Positions 1 through 13,410 of a stretch of DNA of 64,000 nt are shown here, in pieces. Location of the stretch: assembly GCA_017590115.1 (NCBI GenBank), contig JAGGNK010006892.1, positions 11,318,429 to 11,382,428 of the forward strand, in the 5' to 3' direction. Below the pieces are notes generated by a model. The model did no database searches. It saw only the letters and a list, made by a program, of their open reading frames with translations, and was not told where the DNA came from. The translations under genes were made by a program, and so were the position numbers. Each line of letters opens with the position of its first letter. Positions within the stretch are counted from its first letter, which is position 1. This DNA comes from Montifringilla adamsi (lineage: Eukaryota > Chordata > Aves > Passeriformes > Passeridae).

Positions 1-3000
1 CCTGCAGGATGTGGATTAACCCTTAGCAAAGGCTTAAACATCACTATGTGGGGGTGAAGGTGCTGGGCTGTGAGGTATAGGGCTGGTGAAGCATTGTGGT
101 GGTGTGGGCACATGTGTGCTGTGTGCTTGTCTGGGCAGAGCCCCAGACACACCATTCCTGGCTGTTTAATGGAGCAGCGTGGCTCTCCTGCATTTTCTGT
201 GCCCTTTGGGAACAGCCTGATATATGAGGCTGCACAGCCAATACGTAACAGGTATGGAATGGAGTCATGTTTTCTGGGCATACCTACGGGTATGATGTAC
301 AGCAGAGCTGTGGATCCTATTGCAACTTACTTGGCAACCCTGAGGCTGTGCTGTACCTCTCCAAGGAATAATCTACTAGAATCCGTTCCCGTGTTCTTCC
401 CTTTCTCACTCCTAACTGACATCTCGAAATCTTGTCCCCCTATCTTGCTGCAAGATAAATGCCTAATCTGTATAAGGTAGTTAAAAACCCAGTTTGCATG
501 CTGAGCTGGCAGAGGAGTGTGGACCAGAGACTCGACATCAGGTCCTGTAAATCTTACTCCTAAAGAATTGTGTAACTCAGCAGATTTTTTGGTAACAGCA
601 TTGGTTTCTAGTCCATTTAGTATGGGTGCTGTAACAGACTTCTGAGTGGCCCCCACTGCTTTTTCCTGTTTTCCAAACAAAAGGGTTTTTTTCCTAGAAG
701 CACGACTTTTGCCAAGAATGGTAACCACAAAAATTGCTGTTTACATCAGGAATTCAGAGGCACAGACAGCAAGTCTCCCTCTTGTCAGGATAGAGAAGAG
801 AAGAAGTTTGAGGCTCTGGGTTACCTTGGTGGGGAGGTTTGGGTTAGCGTGGGAAGAGTCCACCACAAGGAACACAACACTAACACTGGTTTTGCCAGTA
901 AAGACCACAGAGTGCCACAAAACAGAACATTTCTTGGCCTGTTTTTGTTCTTGTACTCTAAGGTTTAAATGAAAAATTCACCTTCCTCCTCCAAATAAAC
1001 TTTTCCCAGTTTGAGAATCCTAGTGACTATAAACAGCAGGTCTGACGGTAGCTGCTGACAGTAACCTGAACTAATAACAAAGAAATCAGCTTTGTGGAAA
1101 AGAGGTAAAACATGTCAACATACAAAGCATTAAAGTTCAGGAGGAAACTGAGTGTGCTTCTGAATAGTTCTTCAGATTTGTGTCATTTGCTCTCCTGTTT
1201 GAGTTCCACAATACTGCTGTGGAGAAATCAGGTTTGCACAAACACAAACAAATATGCTGTGGGTTCAATCTTGCCAGGGTGCCCAGCAGCAGAGCTTGCA
1301 GGGGGGCAGCAGACCTCCTGCAGATGCTGGGAGCAGGAACACAGTATTCTTCACTTCAGAGCTGAGCCCCGCAATGCTAGGAATAAACCCCTGACTGTTC
1401 TAAAGAGACTAATTTCAAGCCAGTCGTAATTCTTCATCCATTGTATTAAAGCCAAAGGATTCAGCACCTTTATATTCAGTACCTTTATATTCCTTAATCC
1501 ACAAAGCACACTTTTCATGACATGCAAGTTGCAATCCTTGTAGTTTCTTCTTCTTTGTTTAGTTGAGATCCTCACAACTGAAGTTGCCTCTGATCTTTAA
1601 AAGTCCTGTGAAAACCTTTATGAGGACAGAGTTTACTTCTGGATTTCTTGACTAAAGTATTTCCTTCCTTTCTTTTAATGTTTATCAATCAGATAATGAA
1701 CCTGACTACTAAATCCCAATAAGTTCTGCTAAGACTACTAAGTTCCAGTAAATTCCAGTAGTGTTTAAATTTCATCCCTTTCATGCATTTATTCTGCTAT
1801 TTAGTGCTACAGTAGCATTATCCTTCTGTAAAAGGCATTGAGTTATTTAATATAAATCATAATTTTTTTATCAAATGAGATAGAAATTATCCCTCTGTGG
1901 TGTTTTTATGCAAATTTAAGTAAATAATTATTTACTTACACCTCAAACGTATTCTTTTTAGAGAACTCTCATGGTTTCTTCCTAATAAGTTTTACAAGGT
2001 TCTTCTGTATACCTTTAAATGTTTTAGAGACCTTTGGAAGTGAAAAGAAACATAATTATAATTGTCAAAGTGATATAACGTTTCATCCACTTATGCATAG
2101 GTGAATATGAAACAAATGTTTTAGATTAAAATAAAGCTAAAAATTACTCTCAGATCTTATCAACCATCTAGGTCATTACAAAGCAACTGTAGCAACTGTA
2201 GCTGTTCTACATTGTTTGTCACTGCTTTCTTTTCTCTGCTCTATAGATTATAAATTTGGTTTTGGAAAGAAAGGAGGGAATAAGAATAACTGGTTTCAGA
2301 AAAGGGGACCACAAGAAAATCAGGGAAATGGTAGATGAAATATTTTAAGAAAATAGTCCAAGTCTAAGAAAATAATCTAAGAGTGTAGGACAGAGTAGCC
2401 TCTAAATGAAGCAAGAAAAGCAATATAAATTGTGGAAAGGTAAATTCTTCTGAAGTAAGACAAAGGTGAAAAGAACTACCATCATACTTGAAGATAGCTG
2501 AGAATAAGAAGGAATTTAATAAAAGCAGAAACACATTTAAGTATGAATATAGAGCAGCAGCAGTAGCATGTGGGCATAAAATTAAAAAATTAGAAGACTA
2601 AGACGTTAAATATTGTTGGGGGTCACATAAAGCAACAAGTGTAGATCACACAATTTAATTAGAAATAAAAGAAAGACAAATGAAACTTCATTCTGTCACT
2701 TAGCAGATGAAGGAGCCATGTGGAGAAGGGAATCATCAGTGTATGAACATCACCATGTGGGAGCACAAGGGGCTGCCAGTGAGACCAGGAATTCCATGTA
2801 TTTTTATTCAACATTTGCACCAAAAAGATGAATGGAAGAATGGGGATTATGACAGTGTGTGTTTACACATGTCCTAGGTGGCTTTCTTTGTCAAGGAACT
2901 TGACCTTCCTTTTCTAACTTTCTCTTTTTTGGCCATTTGTTTGTTTATTTGCTCATTTTGTTTTGGGATTTTGTTTGTGGATTTTTATTTGCTTATTTTG

Positions 3001-3266
3001 TTTTGGTTTCTTACTTTTTTTTTTTTTTTGGATGTGTTTCTTTGCTGTTGAAAGTTCAGGGACAATGTACAGTAAACACTTGAGGTGCTGCAGGATTAGG
3101 CACAATCATGAGCACCTTTGTTTCTAAGCTTCCACATAATTATGCATGGATGAGCAGGCTGTAGGAGCAGCAACGTTGTTCCAGCTACTCCTGGAACATG
3201 CTGCCTTTGTTCTTCTGTGATAGAAACTAAAACATTAACAAGGCAGTATATGATCTCTGGGAAATT
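1..3266. other. Intergenic DNA, no gene supported
   Basis: AT-rich unique sequence with scattered short open frames, the longest 136 codons. None resembles a protein family I know and none has convincing splice structure. A T-rich, G/T-biased stretch lies at about 2930-3030. I see no RNA gene here. Confidence 0.6.
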
Positions 3267-3405
3267 ACAGAATCATTAAGATTAGAAAAGACCCCCAAGA
3301 CCATCAAGTCCAACTTTTCACTGAACAACACTTTGTCAACTAAACCATGGCTTCCTCAGCTGCTCCTCACAGGACTTGGTCTCTAGACCCTTCACCAGCT
3401 ATATC
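3267..3405 (-). mobile_element. CR1 LINE 3' fragment
   Basis: The sequence starts with the reverse complement of the CR1 3' terminus (AGAATCATTAAGATTAGAAA) and continues with the typical CCATCAAGTCCAAC block and a CTAAACCATG motif. CR1 is the dominant LINE of birds. The copy is diverged and 5' truncated, which is usual for the family. The right border is approximate. Confidence 0.8.
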
Positions 3406-5413
3406 AATAAATGGCATCATATAACTAACGAAAAAAGAAACCATCAAGCAAGTTCCAATTTTATCTGTGACTGTATGCTTCAAGTACCAATTATTCCCAG
3501 TCAGGTTCATAGAATACATGCATTCAAATGAGACAGAATGATCTAGATTCAGAGTATGGAGCAGTTGAACTGAAAGCAGGACTGTTTTAGGTGACCTGAG
3601 TTAGTGGCAATACTGGAAGAATGACCACAAGCTGCTGGACCAGACATCTGAAGGCAAAGTTGGAGTCATAGGCAAAGGAAAAACTTTTTCTGCATACTCT
3701 TACTAGGACTTCAGTTTAACTTGTGAGCAGCTATTGTTTCCTGTCCTTCTGTCATACTAAAAATGCTAAAAATTCCCTTATTTTGCAACTTATGAATGTT
3801 CCCAAAAGCATTTTGAGGGATTTCTTATGAAATAACATACAGATGGACTTTGATTTATTGGACTTCTTAGATCTTTACCAGCCTAGATTGCTGTACACCA
3901 CCTCTAAGATCATAAGCTCTCACTTCACTCAGGAACATTTGGTTACTTGTTGTGCCAGAATAAACTAGTGACTGCATGAAATGGTTCCTCTCAGAAGCTC
4001 TCAGTCACAGTGCAAGGATCCTTTTGGATCCGGGACCTCTGTACTTCTAAAAACAGCTACTGACTTCTGCTTGCTGGCATGCTGAGCAGTACTTGCAAGT
4101 CAGCCCTATTTTACAATTACTTCAGCAGTCTCTCAGTGTACTATGGAAGCTGCTGGTGCTTAGTTTTATTTGTAATTGTACAGATCCTACAGTATGGGTA
4201 ATATATGGCTGTCAAGAAGTATTAACACTTCATTTATGGATAAATATCCTTGCCTAGGTGGCAGAGAAAATCCAAATATTTATATGTATTAAAATAGTAA
4301 CATTAACAATCTGATTTTGTAAGTATACCAGTATTAAAAACAGTAAATATTTGGTCTTCTAAGGATTTCAGATTTCAGGATTTCATTTGCCCATCACAAT
4401 ACATAGATGCTGATTCAGAATTGTGAGATAATGAAGCTGACAGCCACGCTGATGAGAGGAAGTATTGGTAAGGCACACAGTTTTGGGTTATAGCTTTGTC
4501 TTTTATCCTTTTGGTGTATTTTATGATGAACACTGCATATTGGATATAACGTGAGTCCTATGGTCAATCATTAATTCATCTTCTTTAATGCACTAGAACT
4601 CAATGTAATTAATACAAAGAGCAGAAGTGCAAGAGGGAAAGTTTTCTCCTCAGTTATCAATCTATAAAATTATTCAATAAATGAGAGTCATGCTGAACAA
4701 CTAATTGCTTCACAGTGGGTATTGCAAATAGATTTTACCTTAACTTTAGCGTATCTGGGCTGGAAACTTCTGTTCTGCTCTTTCCCTGGAACTCATTCTC
4801 ATCACATACTTTTGAAGCAAGTTCAGGAGTTGTATTTAAAAACAAATATTTGCTAAATTCTGATCCAAGAATAACTGCAAATAATTACTATATTATGTGT
4901 TTATTGATGCCTTTGCAGCTTCCCCATGTATTGTACTATTAATTAAATATTTTCTGCTTTGGGAAACCATCAATGGGAGACCAGAAGGATTAAATGCGTT
5001 CTATTTGCAGGATCCACTTCTTTGTAAATACCTCTAGATGGAAGAAAAGAATACTATTTTGTACTCAGCTGCTCCTGGAACTAGCTTATTAGGAGAAAGG
5101 TTGGTAGTTCTTCACACATCTGAAAAAAATATTTTGAATGTGTTTCTAGGAACAATTTGAGTGTGATCACAGCCATACAGCTATGCAAGAGAAAAGGATC
5201 CCTCCCTATGAGCTTCACAAATTCAATCTAATCCTGTGTGTCCTTCACAGTACTTGGTATACTGTGACATCATCAATATAATTTGTAGTCCCAAAAAGAA
5301 CAAAGAAATGAAGAATGAGGAGACAGGGTATAATACAGATTAGTAAAATGGCAACAGAAGTAGATACTTTATGTATTACATTCAGGTAATAAGAAAAATG
5401 ATGATACATCTCA

Positions 5414-5454
<41 letters not shown>

Positions 5455-8400
5455 ATGAGTAGAAAAATGAGCAGTAAATCTTGTTTTTTGACTGTTTATA
5501 CCTGAACAGATTACTCCAGATTACTCCTGGCTCTAATGCAAAAAGAAAAAATGAACTGTGGCAGTTGCAGTTTAGGAGAGGTCATGGCTGAGTGACTTGA
5601 GTAGCAAAAACCAGGCTAGACAGAAACTCCCTGGCTGCACATCAGTGCCCAGCCCTGCTGCCCACCAATAACGAGCAGGTGGCTTTACTCCGCTTTGCTT
5701 TTGCCAATGTCTTCTCTTCATAAAGAGTACCTGGAGATGCAGAAACTTGGATCTGATATTCTGCAGTTGAGCCAATGTGTTTCTCTGCCAACTAAGAAGT
5801 AGCCTTCTACTCAAATCTTAATGTAAATCATAAAAATAAGAGAGAGGGAAGAATACTGTGATGAGTCATCTGATCATTCTCCTTGCCAACGTAGGATTAT
5901 TACCTACTGTGCCCAAATTAGAGTTTTTATGCCAAGTAATTTTTAGAAAGCCTGAGCTTTGTAAGGTTTGCTCTGGAAAAAAGACCATATTTATTTTCCT
6001 TTTGAGATTAAATTTTCAACTGTGTAATGCTGCTGTCAATTATGACTATGCCAATCATTAAAAAAATGTCCAAGTATCTTCACTCTTCTCAATGGTGTGA
6101 AAATAAGCTGATTATCCAGCTTTGACCAAAAGTTGTACTTGTGGTTGTATATTCCATGCCCCAAGATATAGAGATGATAAGAACAACTGAGCAGTGACCT
6201 GTGAGCTAAGCTCTTTTGTTTTTTGGAGTTATAAGTCTTCATGGACACAGACCTATTTCCTACTGATATTTTTTTCTGATACAGGATAAGGAGCCACCTT
6301 GTCAAAGGTACCTGGATTTTTAAAAATGTGGAGGCAGCAGTGGGAGCTAGGTACTAAGGTTCTCTATGCATTTAACACCCAGCTGCAAAACACTGGCATG
6401 TTTTCAAGATCAGTCATGCCCACCAACTGAGTTACCAAGTTAAGTGAAATACTGAATAGAAGCTTCCAGGAAAGATGGGCATCTGTAGCTGGAATGTCTA
6501 TACAGAATTACAATAGCTTTGAAAGCCGTTGAAATTATTAATATTTTGTACATCTTAGGAGAAAAGAATATCCTAACTGCTAACAGCTTCAGTAAGAAGC
6601 AGCTCTACATTTTGCCCACCTCACTGCCTGAATACCCTATTATTTCAGAGAGCCCTTGTACACTAACTTTTAACTTCCCATACATTATTTAGTTGCTTAT
6701 TTTTAGAAGAATAAATGTCCCAGACAATATTGCCATATTGTTACAACAATAACAGAGAAAATATGGCTAGTACAATATGAAAATAGATTATTTTAGACAT
6801 TTGTTCTTAGTAAAATAAATGTTATAGTGGTAGGAACATGAATCAGTAAGTAGGTATGATAGTTGTCTGACTTAGTAGCTAGCTACCTATGAAGACAGAA
6901 TTCTATATCAGAATTGTAATTATAGAAATTATAGACAGAATACCTATCAAGAATTGTAATAATAGAAAACAGACTTAAAAGCACATTATTAAATTTCTGG
7001 TGCCTTCCATTACCCAGTCATTAGGATTTCTTAGTGATTTTTTTTTAGTTACAATTTATTTAGTCTGCTTTTAAATGTTGCAAAATTGGTTCTATGACTC
7101 CTCTTGGGAGACTGTTTCTCATTCAAACAAATCCTACATTTGCAATATTTTGGCTAATATGTCTTAAAATAATTCAATTATAATTAGTGGCTGTTAATAA
7201 TAATCTGGAATGTTTCATTATAGCTATTTTTGTACTTCAAGTTTATTTCTGGAGTATTTATTCTCTACACTAAGGTTTTCAATCACCTTAACTCCTGTAA
7301 ATGTGTTCTGTTTTTTCTTAGGCTTTGAGCCTATACAGAAGCTATATGTATATAAAGGTATTCCCAAGCTAAAATCGTTAGTGCACCAAATCTATTTGTT
7401 CTATTATACGCTCTGTGTATGCTATCCAAACACTTTATAAACATGTACATACATATGAAGTGTTTACATACAAAAGCTAGGAAAAGGGAATTATGCTCAA
7501 GAAAGACAACTTCAGGATTAATTATCTGGAGGGCCTGTTCCCAAACTCCTGAACCTTGCTCAGGGCAGCCAGGTGTGAGCTCACTGTCCATGTACAGAGA
7601 GAGCGGACCTCGAGATACCACAAATGAGATTAAAATAAACACCCAGTGCCTTTTCCCCAGGTCCCATTCCCTGTGTGCCAGTATCCTGCATCTCCATAGG
7701 ATGCTGGGCTGCGAGACAGCCCACGTGGCACCAGGGCTGTGTGATAAACACCTCAGTGGCTTCCTGGGGCTGAGGCACCACATTTGCTTGTCTGCACCCT
7801 AATGCTGAGCTCCACCTCACCCTGCCATCCAGATCTAAGTCAGTTGTTTGGAAACTTCCCTGAATCACAAAAACTATGCAGTTTTCCTATCTGTTTCTCA
7901 TTTCCATTAGGAATCACTTGCATGTTCATCACAAGATGCATAGCTCAGCAGTTGAATCAGCAGGGAAAAGAGCTGTATCCCATTTCCTTTGAAATTGTCT
8001 ACTGCAGCATGGTTTGACCACTTAAATCAGTTCACAAGTCAGTATATTATGGAATGTTTTCTAAAACAATAAAATCTCTACTCTGCTAGGGAGTTTGCAG
8101 AAGCATTAGAATTTTAAAGTAGCCAGATGATTGTTGACTACATTGTGATTATATTCTTGCAGCAGCCATACCATATGAAAAAGTGCAGGGTGAAAGTCAA
8201 CAGGAAAATGTGGCTTAATGGACAGGAACAGAATAGTGGTTTAACTGTCTGGTCAGACTGGGTTAATAGTTTATTTCAGTCCCTATAGTGGCACATTTAG
8301 ACTACTCTATGTAGGTATACAGTGAGTATGCAAAGTGCTCAAATTTCCAGACGGTTTAAAATTCTTATTTTATTGTAGCAGTTGGGGCAGAGATCCACTA

Positions 8401-8880
8401 GAATCCTAGGAACTTTACATTAGACATTTTATAACAGTGAGTGAATTTTTTTATAAAAGTCTAGTGCATATCAATATTCCACATGTAAAAAAAAAAAAGT
8501 TGAAAAATAAGAAATTTTTAAAAAAAATTTTTAGCATTTCCAAGTATAGGTATGAAGAAAATCCTACTTCTGTGGGACAAGATGCTATTCTTTGTGTCCA
8601 GGTAAGAGAGTATAAGAGTGAACAAAATTATGTGGACATCACTGAGCTATAGGTTAAAAAGGGATATTGGCTTCCATTCTAAATCTTATTTTCAGCTTGT
8701 ATTGTTGCTGATGTTGAGTTTTTTAGGTTTTGTATTTGGTTTTTTGTTGTTGCTGTTATTTTTCGTTTGTTTCAGTTTTTGCTTGCTTTGTTTGACTGTT
8801 TTCCTGAATGCTAGGGACAGATCTGTAAGTGTTTAAGGAGTTGGGTACCAGAGTGCTTTGAGAAACCCCCACTCCTGTGC
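3406..8880. other. Intergenic DNA, no gene supported
   Basis: AT-rich sequence without recognisable coding blocks. It contains a 38-base A tract at 5415-5452. A somewhat more GC-balanced stretch at 7500-7850 has overlapping open frames on both strands (up to 150 codons), but nothing in it looks like a known protein. I see no RNA genes. Confidence 0.55.
5415..5452. repeat. A38 homopolymer tract
   Basis: A run of 38 A residues. It may be the tail of an old retrotransposed copy, but I could not recognise the sequence upstream as an element or a processed transcript. Confidence 0.8.
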
Positions 8881-9039
8881 CCTGTCGCACTAAACACTCG
8901 GTGTCTCAGGAGGCTTTGTAGGCTTTCAGTCAACGCTTTACACTCGAAAGAGCAAAAATAATCCGGATATTCGCCTTGTCCATATCCTTGTGTAACTCGA
9001 AGAAAGCACAGAGCTGGCTTATCTGAGGAGCCTTATCAG

Positions 9040-9400
9040 CAGGGGAAGCAGCTGATGCGTTCCCTGTGCCAAAATGGGACAGCGCAGAGTCCCCTCCCAG
9101 CGCGGCAGCGGTGCCTGCCCGCACGGAGGAGAGCGCAAAGGCTCCGCTCCCGCTGTCCCGTGTCGCCGGATACCGATGGCACCTGGAATATCGATGGCAG
9201 CGGAGCCCGGCATCGCTGGGGACACGGCCCCACCTCGCGGCGCTGCGCTGTCATCGTGCGGCTCTTCCAGAAAAACACGCCTGGCTTGGGAACGCCTGCA
9301 GCGCTTCGGCGCTGATTCGGCGCGCAGCGTCTGATCTGATCCTGCCCGCTAAGAACAGTCTTCCTCCAGAGCTGGAATTGCGAGGCAAAGATCCATAGCA
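9040..9400. promoter_or_regulatory. Isolated CpG island in intergenic DNA
   Basis: An abrupt island of GC-rich sequence inside AT-rich DNA; I hand-counted roughly 34 CpG dinucleotides in 9061-9360. Overlapping open frames exist on both strands (up to 148 codons) but look like by-products of GC richness. A perfect splice donor (CAG followed by GTAAGT) sits just downstream at 9423/9424 on the plus strand. The plain reading is a CpG-island promoter, perhaps with a first exon of a non-coding transcript. Alternatives are an enhancer or a fragment of a GC-rich repeat. Confidence 0.5.
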
Positions 9401-9689
9401 GTGTCACACAGAGGTTAAAAACAGGTAAGTTAATTTTGGTTGCCCCTGTCCTGAAATGTAGCTCTCCCAGTCGCAGAAGCAAATGACATGCACAAATGAA
9501 GAAACCATGAAGAAAAGAAGAAAGGCATGAAGTTCATGGTTTTCCAGCAGAAAATATTTAGCAAAAGCTCTTAAAGTTTCAGTGTTTCCCAGTGGTATAG
9601 ACAACATATAGATATTTTTATGGTTAAACAAAATTCCAGAGTTGTACAAGTGGTCTGACTCATCACTGCCATCTGGATTCTCTGGACCA

Positions 9690-9812
9690 GTGAAAGAGTT
9701 TCACTTTGGACAGCATTCTCAGGCACACAGGGTGATTCTTGGGGGTCCTGCTCAAGGCCAGGAATTGGACTCGATAATCCTGATGAGTCCCTTCCAATTC
9801 AGCTTATTGTTG
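9690..9812 (+). mobile_element. CR1 LINE 3' fragment
   Basis: Contains the CR1 3' signature in forward orientation: an ACACAGGGTGATTCTTGGGG block, GGACTCGATAATCC, then CCCTTCCAATTCAG. The ATTCTATG end repeats are lost. The element is 5' truncated and diverged. Confidence 0.8.
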
Positions 9813-12800
9813 GACTTTATTATTCACTCAAAGTTTTAACACAGAAAATGGGCATGTACCATGGATAGATGAACTTACCTGGCTCTCAGCTGTCTTGATT
9901 ACAAGAGGGATAGAATAGCAGACAAAAATTGGGACAGGAAAGAGGCACACATGCTTGGTGGAAAAGAGTACAACTGGTAAAGCCAAAATTTGGTGGTACA
10001 GGATATAAATCAACTTTGTGCTTTGGAGTAAAACTATCAAACGGATATAAACTATTTCTGTATTTGTTTAGACTTGCAACCATAGTAATTTTTGAAACAA
10101 CAACAAGAAACTCCTGATTTATAATACAGGACAGGTTAACGCTGAATAACAAATCACAGCATGGTACTAATAGAAAATTGACACATGTAACTGGGCTTTC
10201 TTAAAATAACACTACTGAAAGCAAGTTCTATACAGACATCACCCACTCCTGAAGTGAAAAAAATTGGCAGCTACCCCAAGAACACTTAATAAAATTGTAC
10301 AGCACCCAAGCAGGTCAAGCTCACTGTACTACTGCATTCACAGATGCATGGGTGCTAAGACAGAGTGGGACTAATGTGGTTTATTTCTAAATTTCTTGGG
10401 CCACATGATATTATTTAGTGACTTCTGAGTCAGTGGCCAGCTTACAAAACAAGTAATAGAAAAGTGTCATTCTTACAGAAGAAGTGCATAAAAGGTAATA
10501 AAGAATACAGATTAGAAAATCAATAGAACACGTCATTAAATTATACACATTTTACAGCATTTGCTGTAGGAATCTTCTTCCAAAATTTCCCGCAGCCTTC
10601 TGAGTTTTTTGGGCTTACCTATCACAGGGTTGATGCATTATAAACAACACTTCCCATTACAAAATACTTAGTAAAACCAAAGATTGATGAGTTACATCAG
10701 TGACATGTCAAGGCTGGGAAAAACATGATATATTTGTAAGCAAGCATCTCCCTATGAGATATGAATTTTAAAAGGGACTTCATCATCGCTTACTTAAAAT
10801 ATAACAAATAACTGATAACTTTTCTGACATTTCTGTCATCAAGTCCACTTCAGATGAGGTTATGAATGACTTCCACAGGAACAAAACGATACAGAAAGAG
10901 AGGGGGAAAATTCCTTCAGAACACATCCAAGACCTCAAGAACTAACACGTTCACTGCCTCTATCCTATAGCTGGAACAATAATGCTGGCCCAGTCTATGC
11001 AGAAAAGCTGATTTACCTGGGTCTGGGTTCAGTATGGCCCTTTTAATAAAAAACCTCACCTCATGAACAGGAAAATAAGGAGCTTCCTGATAATGTCACT
11101 TTAGGAAGAAAAATCTGCATGAGATAAAGGAACTTACAGGATTTTACAGGAGAGGTTATTTGAAATTTCTATTCATTGAGAAGGTTCACAAATGAAATGG
11201 TCCTTAGATTTTGCAAATTATATATGGACAAACAAAGTAAAGTTAGAATTTTCTTTGAAATCAGCTTTTTGTAGATATCAGATCAAGTCATAGGAGCATT
11301 TAACAGTTTGTCCTACATGGATAGCAAGTAAAAGTCACACTTAAGCAATATTCATTGTGCAGCAGTGTAAAGAAACTCAACTTAGCCAGAATAGGCTAAC
11401 CTGAATAGCAGAAGTGGGCTGTGTAGATGTGATTTCTCATGTGAAGTAATTAAATCTGATTTTGTTACTTCTTTCTAGTTTTCTACAAACAATAGAGAAA
11501 AAAGGTACAAATTCTTAAAAGTTTGTCTAGGTCTGTATGTCTCTTCAAATAGAACAAAATTGCAAGAGATGAAACAAAAATTATGAACAGAAATGTGTTT
11601 GAGCACTCTCTTTTTACTGCTGTTAAAACCACCATGTCTTTCTCCCTGGTAGCCCAGCCTCTCCGGTCATTTTCATACCTGTGACAGTGCCTTAAATCTG
11701 TTAAATCCATTCTTATTACACCTTCTGAATTTCTAAAGGCCTTGGGCATATGTTTAATGAAAACCATTAAACTGAGATGGACTGGATCAGACCTCCAAGG
11801 AAACTAAGTGCTGAACAAAGTAGTTTTAGAAGGTCTTTCTTCTGAGAAAGAGGAAGGATCGCTTCCTGAGAGATTCAGAGCAGAGATTCTTCTGAGGATC
11901 TTTCAGCTGATCCAGTGTCCCTTGCTTTGTTTTGGTTGCAGGACAGCTAGTGATGCCATTTCCCTTGGGAAATATAGATAGTGACCCATCTACTCTAGCT
12001 TCCAATGGTCTGATGAACTCACCCAGTATCTCTGATTCACTGTTCAATCAGCTGACAGATTATGCTGAATATGTTCAGTTATAAACCTTATTTCTTCTGT
12101 TGAACTGGATTAAAAAGTCAGAACAAAAAGTGATATTAAGAGAATTTGGAGAGCAAATTTAGAGTGTGCCTAAACCCCCTTCGGTAGAGAGTGCACTTAT
12201 CAGAAATCCAAGCCCTACCAAAATGAATATTCAAGTTTATAACATCTACCAGAGTTTTCCTGAAAGCCACTGGACGAAAGGAAGCTGCAGGCTACTGGAC
12301 AAAAGGAAGACTGTTTTCTCTGTTTGTGACTGCTGTTCCTGAGTGGCTCAATTACGCATATACTGGGATGCCTCATCTGTTCTGCCCAGAAACAAAATAG
12401 CTGCCATCCCCCTGAACTGCCATTAGGGTCAGACATGACTCAGGCATCTACTGACTCTGACATGTCAAATGCAGCAGTTCTGCTTCCCCCATCAGCAGGT
12501 ACTTGGACACCTGTGGAAGCAGCACCAATTCTAGCCACACAACTGAATCCAAGTCCTTTATTTTCTAGTTCTGAAGGCATGAAACTCATAGAAGTTCCAA
12601 CAAGAGTTCATTGGTCTTGTCTTCTGTGTACTCTGTCAGTGGGAAACATTCAGGCATTAAATGGTTTCCTCTTCCTAGCAGCCACTAGAGCAGTATAAGG
12701 AGTTATATTGTTGCAAGAGAGAAGTGACATTTTTGGATATTCAGCTCTTAAAAGCAAGCCCTCCGTGGAGCATGTTAAGTATCTGCACAAACATCCAAAG

Positions 12801-13383
12801 CCTGAAAATCCAGACCAGGTAACTTTGCATAAAGCAGTATACCTGCCAAAAGTTAACTTACTATCCCAAACTGCCTGAAACTTCCTTCTGTTTCCCTGTG
12901 CCTCACTGCACCCCACTTCTAACTCCGTGAAGATGCGGCACAATGCAGTGTGTCATCTTTATTTCTCACTGCCATATAACAGAAAGAGATACTGCCCACC
13001 TCACACCTGTTTCCAACTGTAACCCAAGTGATGGACACGGACCTGGGCCTGCAATCCAATCTAAAAGTCAGCACCTCCTCTGTCTTCCACCTGGAACTGC
13101 TCAGCAGCAAAAGCTTGGCAATTAGTATGCACTGATGACTGCACTGTTTCAAGGACCGCAGAAAATTTACTTTAAAATACGTATTAAAATCTAAGAGAGA
13201 CGGGCATAAAATAAATGTCTGTTCAATCATTAGGAATGTAATTTCTGTAAAGATGAAATCTTAAAATGTATGGAGAACTGAATTTGTTATTTATTTTCCT
13301 TGTTTACCAAAATAATTGTACAGCTTGATTGGAATAATCATTGGTGAATTTAACTATGCTAATACACATCAAATCTTTGAGTT

Positions 13384-13410
13384 AAAAAAAAAAAAAAAAA
13401 AAAAAAAAAA
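13384..13410. repeat. A27 homopolymer tract
   Basis: A run of about 27 A residues flanked by unique AT-rich sequence. No retrotransposon body is recognisable next to it. Confidence 0.75.

Noticed and set aside
7331..7783. Overlapping 127-150-codon frames on both strands
   Set aside because: Neither product resembles a known protein and neither has splice signals or codon bias that would set it apart from its overlapping partner.
9036..9482. 148-codon minus-strand frame over the orphan CpG island
   Set aside because: No domain is recognisable, several equally long frames overlap on both strands, and composition explains them.
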